Positions 29,839-36,590 of a stretch of DNA of 37,363 nucleotides are shown piece by piece (positions within the stretch are counted from its first letter, which is position 1; each line of letters starts with the position of its first letter). The notes beneath the pieces were generated by a model. It was not told where the DNA came from. It saw nothing but the letters and a program-made list of their open reading frames with translations, and did no database searches. The position numbers and the translations under genes are program-made. The DNA comes from an uncultured Corynebacterium sp. (GTDB lineage: Bacteria > Actinomycetota > Actinomycetes > Mycobacteriales > Mycobacteriaceae). The DNA is taken from positions 1 through 37,363 of the forward strand of contig NZ_CAMIFY010000025.1 in NCBI RefSeq assembly GCF_946222985.1. The letters run 5' to 3'.

Positions 29839-31560
29839 TCAGCCGCGCACGTTGGCGCCGATGACGGCGGGCACGGTCGTCGGCTCGTCGCCGAAGAGTT
29901 CCCGCTGATATTCGTCCTGCTCGAAGTCTCGGCCGGTGCCGCGGATGGCGTTGACGTTGGCGTCGGGGCGTGAGCCGTTGCGGTGCATGGCCGCGCCGTG
30001 CATGCCGGCGCCGCCCCGTCCGTTCGCGGTGGCGGCGTGCGCATGGCCGCTCATGGGCGTTGACCTGGTGCCGCCGACCGTGGTCGCCGATTTGCCCGCG
30101 GTACCGGCGCCGGTCGCCGGTGCGCCGCCGATGGCGTGAGCGCCGATGCCACGTCCCCGGTTCGTCGCGCCGTTGCCGACTCCGGTCCCGAAAGAGCCGC
30201 CCGCGCGTCCGGCGGACGCGCCACCGCGACTACCGGGTGCACCGCCGGCCAGACCGGCGACGCCGCTTCCGACTCCCGTTCCGCGCCCACCTGTTGCTGC
30301 GCCGGCGCCGCTGGTGCCCGCGCCCGTCCCGGCCATGCCGGTCGGCGATTGGGGAAGTCCGCCGCGATTGCCGAGTGCGCCCGAGGGAGCGGTGGCTCCG
30401 GACGGTGCCAGGGGAGCGCCCGATCCGCCGGGAACCGGAGAGATCGGACCCGACGTCGCCGGTGCCGTCGGCCCCGCGGACGCCGGGGTGCCGCCACCGG
30501 GCGACATGCCGTTGGGGGAGGTGATCGGACCGGAGGCTGCGGGGGCCATGGACGCCGCGGCGGAGGCCGGTGCCGTCGCCGCCGAGGCCGCGCCGGTCGT
30601 GCCCGCCGGAGAAAGCCCCACCTGACTGGCGCCGGCCAGACCGTGACCGCCCGCCACACCGGAGGCGACGAGATCCGGGGCGCTGACGCGGAAGTCGGGC
30701 TGGGTCAGGTTCGACAGCGTGGGCACCGCCGTTTGCAGCTGCCCGTTGTACGGCCCGGCCATGAAGGCGGAGATTTCGGCGCGCTCGAACGCTTCGCGGG
30801 CGGCGGGATCCTTGATCATCTTGCCCTGGGTCTCGATGGACCCGAGGGCGTTGATGGCCATGGCCTTGACGCCGGGGAGGGCGCCGAGATGAGTCGACAA
30901 GATTCCCGCGGAGGCCGCGACGTTGCCGACGCGCGTGGCCAGTCCGGTGAGGCTCGCGGCGGCGGCGTCGAATGCGGCGCCTTCGTTTTCCGCGAGCAGT
31001 CGTGATGCGGCCGTGCCAAGCGCCGTGGCGAGGTCTCCCATCCGGGTGGCGTACCCGGTCCAGTAGGTGATGGCGTCACCGACGGCGGCGTCGTTGGTGG
31101 CGATGAACTTGCTCAGCAGCGATTCGGCGGTCTCCGCCAGTTCCGGGCCGACGACGGCCGGCGCGAAGACGAGCATGCCGGGGTTGAAGGGAGGCCGAGC
31201 GCCGAATGCGTGATGAAGGAGCCCGTTGGCGGTCTGGATCCTGTCCGGCGCATTGCCGGGGTCGATGGCGGTGAAGGCCGAGCCGGTGTCGGCCTCGTGG
31301 GCTTCCAGGGCGGTGATCATCGACCGCAGATTGGCCGAGGACCACTCGATCTCCCGGTCGATGGATGCGGACACGACCACCGAACACCCGGAGGAACCGA
31401 CGATGGCGCTGGAATGCTGGGTCGCCACCATCTGCATCGAAGGGACGGGGGAGTACCCGGCCAGTGACGGCGTGGCGGCTGTCACTGAGAGTGACGTATC
31501 GAGAAGGAGCCCCGTATAGATCGACTCAAGACCAGACAAGCTTGCTCTGAATTGCATCAT
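29839..31560 (-). CDS. PPE-like, putative type VII-secreted protein with Gly/Ala/Pro-rich region
   Basis: A 573-residue protein. Residues 1-310 are helical with a pattern like actinobacterial PPE/WXG-type proteins: YWTGYATRMGDLATALG (a WxG-like turn), AENEGAAFDAAAASLTGLA, and MAGPYNGQLQTAVPTLSNLTQPD. Residues 310-545 are low-complexity Gly/Ala/Ser/Pro. The C-terminus is acidic and ends ELFGDEPTTVPAVIG, resembling tails I recall from similar mycobacterial and nocardial proteins. No classic signal peptide exists, so type VII export is plausible but unproven; no WXG100 partner or ESX machinery is in the window. Its ATG overlaps the stop of the upstream lipoprotein gene by 4 nt, so the two act together. 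Confidence 0.75.
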   Translation of the reverse strand: MMQFRASLSGLESIYTGLLLDTSLSVTAATPSLAGYSPVPSMQMVATQHSSAIVGSSGCSVVVSASIDREIEWSSANLRSMITALEAHEADTGSAFTAIDPGNAPDRIQTANGLLHHAFGARPPFNPGMLVFAPAVVGPELAETAESLLSKFIATNDAAVGDAITYWTGYATRMGDLATALGTAASRLLAENEGAAFDAAAASLTGLATRVGNVAASAGILSTHLGALPGVKAMAINALGSIETQGKMIKDPAAREAFERAEISAFMAGPYNGQLQTAVPTLSNLTQPDFRVSAPDLVASGVAGGHGLAGASQVGLSPAGTTGAASAATAPASAAASMAPAASGPITSPNGMSPGGGTPASAGPTAPATSGPISPVPGGSGAPLAPSGATAPSGALGNRGGLPQSPTGMAGTGAGTSGAGAATGGRGTGVGSGVAGLAGGAPGSRGGASAGRAGGSFGTGVGNGATNRGRGIGAHAIGGAPATGAGTAGKSATTVGGTRSTPMSGHAHAATANGRGGAGMHGAAMHRNGSRPDANVNAIRGTGRDFEQDEYQRELFGDEPTTVPAVIGANVRG

Positions 31561-32201
31561 TTTCCCCCGAAGAATTCTTTAAAGAGTGTGGTTGCGTACT
31601 CGCATGCTGTCTCACGTGTTTTGTGCTCGGAAAAGCCGCCGACTCCAGCTGTGATGCCAGCCCCTCCGCTCGGCGTATCGACCACTACAAAGCAGGATTC
31701 CCCGACTAACCCAGGTCGTACAGCGGTGTACCAAGTCGATTGCGCATCGGTGTGAACTTCGAAGTCCAGAGAGGTGGATTCGAATTCGTCACGTGTCAGA
31801 GAGTGGGAAAAAACTCCTACTGCCTCCATCCGACGGGTGATCGCGCAGAACTGAAAATCTCCGAAATCACGATGTTGCTCTCCGGTTTCAGGAGAGCTCC
31901 AACCCTGGCGCAAAGCCACTTGGTAGGCATCCATGTCACACGGGTTCTTCAGCACGAAGTCCGGCGCCGAATAGTCGTAGTGACCGTCTGACCCGAGGCG
32001 CGCGTCGCCCGGCTGCGGCGGATCATTCGGCGGCAGGACTCCCGGTGGCAGCGACTGCTCGGCGTCGCTCGTCTCGTCGCTCGTGCCGGCGTCTTTCGCT
32101 CCGACGGCGCCGCAACCCGCCAGAAGCATGGAAGCGACGAGCAGGCCGATGGTGGTCGGCGTTGGCGTCGTAAAGCGGCGTCGCCCGCGAATGTTGGTCA
32201 T
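31557..32201 (-). CDS. DUF3558-like lipoprotein
   Basis: A lipoprotein of about 214 residues. The signal peptide ends in SMLLAGC with Cys30 lipidated. The mature part has the DUF3558-like opening FVLKNPCDMDAYQVALRQGW and further cysteines in FQFCAITRR, GESCFVVV and TACEYATTLF that would form disulfides. DUF3558 proteins are surface lipoproteins of unknown role in mycolate-producing bacteria. I prefer the ATG at 32201; an in-frame TTG at 32237 preceded by GGGGGATC is possible. The coding sequence from 31560 to about 31960 is AT-richer than the surroundings. It overlaps the PPE-like gene by 4 nt. Confidence 0.8.
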   Translation of the reverse strand: MTNIRGRRRFTTPTPTTIGLLVASMLLAGCGAVGAKDAGTSDETSDAEQSLPPGVLPPNDPPQPGDARLGSDGHYDYSAPDFVLKNPCDMDAYQVALRQGWSSPETGEQHRDFGDFQFCAITRRMEAVGVFSHSLTRDEFESTSLDFEVHTDAQSTWYTAVRPGLVGESCFVVVDTPSGGAGITAGVGGFSEHKTRETACEYATTLFKEFFGGK

Positions 32202-32339
32202 CGTGGCCGGTGAGGCCCTCAGTCGTCTCGTCCCCAATGCAGATCCCCCCGAATCCCGCCGCGGGACCCCGCCCCGCGATCGTGTCGCTACCGAAAGATT
32301 TGTAGCACCGGCCGGGAAGGTACGCAGGGTGAGCGTCGG

Positions 32340-32798
32340 TCAGAGGGTGGGGCGCGGCCACGGGCGCTCGCGCAGAGTCTCGACACCCTCGTTGAAACGC
32401 CGCATGAGGCGGATGAAATCGGCGAGATCCTCGTCGCTCCAGTCGTCGGTGACGCGGGCGGCGGAGGTGGCGCGAGCGGCCATCTCCTCGTGGAACAGTC
32501 GCGAGCCGTGCTTGGTCGGGCGGTGGAGGCGCGCGCGGCCGTCGGTGCCCGGCACCCGGTCGATGAGGCCGTTCTTCATCGCGGCCGCGAGCTGGCGGTG
32601 GATCGTCGACACGTCGAGGCTGAACGCGTCGGCGAGCTCGGCGACCGACATGGGCCCCTGCGCCTCCAAGCGCGCCAACAACACCGCGGCGCTGCGGTCG
32701 ATCAATGCCTCACGTCCATGGGGCTTGGCTCCCTGAAGAAACAGTCGCGACAGCAGCATGTTCTCGTACACGAGCTGTCCGTGCAGGTCATCGGTCAT
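32340..32798 (-). CDS. MarR family transcriptional regulator
   Basis: A 152-residue winged-helix regulator. The DNA-binding core is clear: ARLEAQGPMSVAELADAFSLDVSTIHRQLAAAMKNGLIDRV, with the wing DGRARLHRPT. It is divergent from an MFS exporter that it probably represses. I prefer the ATG at 32798, which has GAGAGG 6 nt upstream and gives a usual family length. A second in-frame ATG at 32870, inside the shared palindromic region, would add 24 residues and begins with the same MQT as the exporter. Confidence 0.85.
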   Translation of the reverse strand: MTDDLHGQLVYENMLLSRLFLQGAKPHGREALIDRSAAVLLARLEAQGPMSVAELADAFSLDVSTIHRQLAAAMKNGLIDRVPGTDGRARLHRPTKHGSRLFHEEMAARATSAARVTDDWSDEDLADFIRLMRRFNEGVETLRERPWPRPTL

Positions 32799-32854
32799 CG
32801 TCGGCCTCTCGTCGGCGGAGCCGTCAGCGGTGGAGTGCGAGGAAACGTGGTTGC

Positions 32855-32910
32855 GTCGGCCCGTTTGCATGATACATTTTTGCATTATGCAAACTCGCGG
32901 ACGGGCCGAC
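32855..32910. promoter_or_regulatory. Mirrored operator/promoter region between marR and the MFS gene
   Basis: TTTGCAT at 32864-32870 and 32879-32885 and its inverse ATGCAAA at 32887-32893 give a perfect TTTGCAT-T-ATGCAAA palindrome at 32879-32893 plus one extra half-site. Outside these, GTCGGCCCGT (32855-32864) is inverted as ACGGGCCGAC (32901-32910). TACATT at 32873-32878 is a -10 for the MFS gene, 8 nt before its ATG; CATAAT at 32883-32888 (minus) is a -10 toward marR. A MarR dimer bound here would cover both promoters and the MFS start codon. Confidence 0.65.
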
Positions 32911-34269
32911 GGCGACGCACATGACGGACGTGACGACGACGCGCGCGGCACCGACCGCGTGGCCCCCGGCGACGAGGTGCCGGGCGACCGGGGTCAGGAT
33001 CATGGCCAGGACCAGAACCAGGACCAGGCCCGGAGCCAGGGCCGCCAACGACTGATTACCGCGGAATTCTCGGTGGCGTGGCTGGTCAACTTCTTCCAGT
33101 ACCTGGTCTTCTATCTGCTGGTGACGACGATGGCGTTGTACGCGGTGCGCCAGTTCGGCGTCTCGGATGCGGCCGGCGGCTTCGCCTCCAGTGCCTTCGT
33201 CGTCGGCGCCACTTTGGCGCGATTGGTCTCGGGTTATCTCGTGGACACGTTCGGCCGTCGCCGGATCCTGCTCGCCGCGCTCGCCATCGTCGCCGCCGCC
33301 TGCGCCCTGTACCTGCCCACCGGATCGTTCGCGCTGCTCATCGCCGTGCGCATCATCCACGGCATCGCCTACGCCTTCGCCAGCACCGCGGTGATGGCCA
33401 TCGTCCAATCCGTCATTCCGCCCGCCCGCAGGGCGGAGGGCACCGGTTACTTCGCGTTGGGGTCGACGCTGGCCACGGCCGTCGGGCCGGCGCTGGGCCT
33501 CTTCGTCGTCGGCCATTTCGATTACGCCACGCTCTACGCGGGTTCCTTGGCCGTGGCGGCGGCGGGCCTGGTGCTCGGATTCTTCCTCCGGTCGGCCGAT
33601 CGCGTCGGCGACGGGGAGCGGGAGGCCGGTCAGCCGGAGGGGCCGGAGGGGCCGGAGCCCGCCGCCCGTCGCCCGCGCCCGACCTTGGCCGACGTCGCCC
33701 ACCCGGCGGTGGTGCCCATCGGCTGCTTCATGCTGCTGGTGGGGTTGGGCTACGCGGGCATCATCACCTACCTCAACGGCTACGCCGAACAACGCGACGT
33801 GGCCACGGGCGCCGGCCTGTTCTTCGTCGCCTACGCCGCGGCCATGCTGGTCACCCGATTCACCCTCGGTCGCGTGCAGGACAGTCGGGGCGACAACATC
33901 GTCGTCTACTTCGGGCTGATCAGCTTCATCGCCGCCCTGGTGCTGCTGGCCGTGGCCACCGTCGACTGGCAGGTGGTCGTCGCCGGAGTGCTCACCGGCC
34001 TCGGCTACGGCACGCTCATGCCCGCCGCCCAGGCCATCGCGGTGCGCGTGGTGCCCGGCGACAAGCTGGCCACGGGCATCTCGACGTTGCTGTTGCTGCT
34101 CGACGTCGGCGTCGGCATCGGCCCCGTCATCCTCGGCCTGGTCGCGACCTCCGCGGGCTTCGGCGCGATGTACGGCGTGCTCGCGGTCATCGTGGGCCTG
34201 GCCGCGGTGTTCTACCACTTCGTCCACGGGCGCCACGACATCGCACGTCCCGCGCACGCGACGCTGTAG
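32887..34269 (+). CDS. Major facilitator superfamily transporter (drug exporter type)
   Basis: A 460-residue MFS permease with about twelve helices. The first 58 residues are hydrophilic and Gln/Asp-rich (QDHGQDQNQDQARSQ), longer than usual. The MFS signature between helices 2 and 3 reads LVSGYLVDTFGRRRIL, and a second-half counterpart occurs as LVTRFTLGRVQDSRG. Several Gly/Pro-rich turns in helix 5 (STLATAVGPALGLFVVG) point to the exporter group. Substrate unknown. ATG lies inside the palindromic operator and follows TACATT by 8 nt, so it is probably leaderless and controlled by the divergent MarR. Confidence 0.9.
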   Translation: MQTRGRADGDAHDGRDDDARGTDRVAPGDEVPGDRGQDHGQDQNQDQARSQGRQRLITAEFSVAWLVNFFQYLVFYLLVTTMALYAVRQFGVSDAAGGFASSAFVVGATLARLVSGYLVDTFGRRRILLAALAIVAAACALYLPTGSFALLIAVRIIHGIAYAFASTAVMAIVQSVIPPARRAEGTGYFALGSTLATAVGPALGLFVVGHFDYATLYAGSLAVAAAGLVLGFFLRSADRVGDGEREAGQPEGPEGPEPAARRPRPTLADVAHPAVVPIGCFMLLVGLGYAGIITYLNGYAEQRDVATGAGLFFVAYAAAMLVTRFTLGRVQDSRGDNIVVYFGLISFIAALVLLAVATVDWQVVVAGVLTGLGYGTLMPAAQAIAVRVVPGDKLATGISTLLLLLDVGVGIGPVILGLVATSAGFGAMYGVLAVIVGLAAVFYHFVHGRHDIARPAHATL

Positions 34270-34576
34270 CCTCGGGTCGGCCCCGGGTCGGATGCGGCAC
34301 CCATTGATCGGTGCCTCACCATCCGGGGGTGTCAAGTGCCACTTGAGCGTTGTCGAGCGGCGGCGACGGGGCCACACTTGCCCCATCAGTTCACATGGGC
34401 CACGCCGCCCCGGGGACGTCGTAAAGCAGGAAACCGCAATCGGTCGACTGCGGGAAGTGACGGACCCACGGCGGCGCATGGCGACGAGGGCGTAGGGGAA
34501 GACGAGCCTCGTCTTGGGGCGGAGCCGCCGGCACACCACCGGCGACGCCGCCTCTTCGCCGACACCGCAGGTGACC
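34270..34576. other. Structured intergenic region before DUF3145 (307 bp)
   Basis: No convincing gene. It contains a hairpin GGCACC/GGTGCC (34296-34315), a perfect 15-bp palindrome TCAAGTG-C-CACTTGA (34332-34346), a CCGCA/TGCGG inverted repeat near 34432-34452, and AAGACGA-GCC-TCGTCTT (34499-34515). TAGCCT at 34267-34272 overlaps the MFS stop and could be a -10. The palindromes suggest regulator sites or a folded leader. Confidence 0.5.
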
Positions 34577-35239
34577 ATGTACCGACACGACTCGACCGGC
34601 GTGCTGTGGATCCACACCGCGCGCCCGGCCCTCACGCCGCACGTCGCGTGGGCACTGGCCCGCGCCGGAATGACGCTGCCCGACGGCACGCGTCCCACGG
34701 CGTCGTTGTGGCGCGCCCGCCCCGACGACGACACCCGCCTCTGCGCCGAAATGGAATGGCGCGGACCCGCGGGCGCCGCCGCGCGTCTCGTCGACGATCT
34801 GTCGCGCTGGCCCGACTTGACCTTCGAGGTCACCGAGGACCCCGACGCCGCCATCCCCGGTGCCCAGGGCGAGCGCCACTGCCACGTTCCCGCGCTGGGC
34901 ACGTGGTCCGGCGTCACCGACGCCGCCGGGGACGTCCAGATCGGCGAACAACGACTGCGCGCCATCATGGCCGCCCATCGCGGTGACGCCGCCGGTCTCG
35001 CGCGGGCCCTGGACGCCGAGCTCGGCACCGCCTGGGACGCGGCCCTCGAGCCCCTGCGTCCCGGCACCGCCGGCTTCGAGCCGTGGGAGCCGGCCGGTGC
35101 CGTCCCCGAAGGAAATGTGCTTGACGACGCCCCCGTTTCGCCCGACGCCCCCGACACGACGACGGGCCCGGCCGGTGGCGAGGCCGAGCCCGTGGCCTGC
35201 GACGTCGTCGAACTGCCGGCGCGCCGCGCGGTGATGTGA
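34577..35239 (+). CDS. DUF3145 family protein
   Basis: A 220-residue actinobacterial protein of unknown function. The conserved part is residues 1-165 (GVLWIHTARPALTPHVAWALA, then RWPDLTFEVTEDPDAA, GTWSGVTDAAGDVQIGEQRLRAIM and LGTAWDAALEPLRPG). The last 50 residues are an acidic low-complexity tail not needed by relatives. ATG at 34577 matches the family N-terminus; a GTG two codons earlier is equally possible. Mycobacteria carry this family near aceE and acpM, as here. No enzymatic motif is seen. Confidence 0.87.
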   Translation: MYRHDSTGVLWIHTARPALTPHVAWALARAGMTLPDGTRPTASLWRARPDDDTRLCAEMEWRGPAGAAARLVDDLSRWPDLTFEVTEDPDAAIPGAQGERHCHVPALGTWSGVTDAAGDVQIGEQRLRAIMAAHRGDAAGLARALDAELGTAWDAALEPLRPGTAGFEPWEPAGAVPEGNVLDDAPVSPDAPDTTTGPAGGEAEPVACDVVELPARRAVM

Positions 35240-35293
35240 CGGGGCGGTGATGTGACGCGGTGGTGATCCGCCCGCTCTTTCGTTGCTCGGCGC

Positions 35294-35695
35294 CTACTCG
35301 TCGCCGGAGTCCGCGCGGCCGGCGTCGACGTGGGCGACGACGTCGCCGAGGGTGACCATGCCCGTGACGTCGTCGTCGCCGAAGCGCACGCCGGTGTCCA
35401 TCTCGCAGCGCACCAGCAGCTCCACCACGCCGAGGCGATCGAGGCCGATGTCGTCGCGCAACGTCGACTCCAACGACGGGGCCTCCTCCGGCGCCTCGTC
35501 GCCGAGAACGCGCACGAGCACCTCGGTGACCTCCGCGCGCGCACCCGTCAGCCCGTCGAGGGCGGTGCCGCCGGAATCGCCCGACTTGCGGCCCGAACCG
35601 GACGACGCGCCGGTGGCGGAGTCGTCGAGACCGCCGCCGTCGCCAAGCAAGGCACTGAGGGCGTCACCCAAGCTGCTGGTCATGTCCGTTCCCAT
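35294..35695 (-). CDS. Acyl carrier protein-like protein lacking the phosphopantetheine serine
   Basis: A 133-residue protein. Residues 1-50 are a Gly/Ser-rich non-conserved segment; residues 52-128 match the acyl carrier fold: EVTEVLVRVLG, STLRDDIGLDRLGVVELLVRCE and VRFGDDDVTGMVTLGDVVAHV. In true carriers the motif is DSL and the Ser carries 4'-phosphopantetheine; here it reads DRL with Arg87 (codon CGC), so it cannot be charged in the usual way. The genomic slot near aceE and DUF3145 is that of acpM-like genes. ATG at 35695 or 35683 could be the start; neither has a strong ribosome binding site. TAGCCT at 35724-35729 (minus) is a likely -10. Confidence 0.82.
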   Translation of the reverse strand: MGTDMTSSLGDALSALLGDGGGLDDSATGASSGSGRKSGDSGGTALDGLTGARAEVTEVLVRVLGDEAPEEAPSLESTLRDDIGLDRLGVVELLVRCEMDTGVRFGDDDVTGMVTLGDVVAHVDAGRADSGDE

Positions 35696-35726
35696 CCGTC
35701 GACGCGAAAAATGATGCGGCTCCAGG

Positions 35727-36575
35727 CTACAGACGCCGCGCCGAATCCCGATCGTGCGCCGGCTCCCGCCGCGGCGCCGTCGGCTCCCACCACGTCCGAC
35801 GCGCCGGCACGGCGACGACCTCGAGCTCCGGATAACGCAGGGCCGTCAGCTCCCCGCCGAAGACGCAGCCGGTGTCCAGGCACATCGTCCGATTGACCCA
35901 CTCGGCGCGCGTGATCGGGGTGTGGCCGTAGACGACGCGGGCGTCGCCGCGGTACTCCCGCTCCCATTCGCGCCGCACCGGAAGTCCCTCCGGCGTGTAC
36001 TCGCCGCGGACGTCGCCGTAGAGCGCGAACGAGCACACCTCGTGCGACTCGCGGCCGTGGAAGGCCTCCTTGAGTCCGGCGTGCGCGACGACGAGATCGC
36101 CGCCGTCGAGGACGAGATGGATCGCCATCGCGTCGAGGAACCGCAACACGCGGTCCGGGAAATCCGGCTCGGCCGGATGGGCGGGCCCGCCGTCGACGAC
36201 GGGGCGGCCCGTGGCCACCGCATCGATCTGCGCCAGCGACTGCGCCAGCCCATGGCGGACGTTGACCTGCGCGCCGCGCAGGGCGCGGGCGAGCTTGGCG
36301 TCGTGGTTGCCCTGGACCGTCAGGGCGTCGCCATCGGCGCACATGCCCATCACCAGGCGCAGTACCCCGGCCGAATCGGGTCCTCGGTCGACGAGGTCGC
36401 CGACGAACACCGCCCGCCGGCCCTCCGGGTGGGAGGCGCCGACCGGGCGGCCGTGCTCGTCGGTGGTCACCCGCCAGCCGAGGTCGGCCAGCAACGCGAG
36501 CAACTCGCCGAGGCACCCGTGGACGTCGCCGACGAGGTCGAACGGGCCGTGGATGCCCCGGTGGTCGTGATGAAT
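35727..36575 (-). CDS. Metallophosphoesterase (calcineurin-like, PrpE type), ATT start proposed
   Basis: About 282 residues. All metal-site blocks are present: GDVHG near the N-terminus, GDLVDRGPDS, GNHD, VVAHAG and YGHTP. This type includes bis-nucleoside tetraphosphatases and protein phosphatases. The frame opens directly after the aceE stop (36591-36593) and is in the same frame, but no ATG, GTG, TTG or CTG precedes the GDVHG motif. The first standard start, TTG at 36503, would remove that motif. I therefore propose ATT at 36573-36575, which would give an N-terminus of HHDHRGIHGPFDLVGDVHG. A GGAG lies only 3 nt upstream. Cotranscription with aceE is likely. Confidence 0.75.
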   Translation of the reverse strand: MHHDHRGIHGPFDLVGDVHGCLGELLALLADLGWRVTTDEHGRPVGASHPEGRRAVFVGDLVDRGPDSAGVLRLVMGMCADGDALTVQGNHDAKLARALRGAQVNVRHGLAQSLAQIDAVATGRPVVDGGPAHPAEPDFPDRVLRFLDAMAIHLVLDGGDLVVAHAGLKEAFHGRESHEVCSFALYGDVRGEYTPEGLPVRREWEREYRGDARVVYGHTPITRAEWVNRTMCLDTGCVFGGELTALRYPELEVVAVPARRTWWEPTAPRREPAHDRDSARRL

Positions 36576-36590
36576 GCGCTCCGAGATCGG

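Noticed and set aside
34292..34495. Small 67-codon gene before DUF3145
   Set aside because: No ribosome binding site, Arg-rich composition typical of GC-rich noncoding DNA, and it lies in a palindrome-rich leader.
35727..36503. Phosphoesterase starting at TTG 36503
   Set aside because: This start would delete the GDVHG metal-binding motif encoded just upstream in the same frame.
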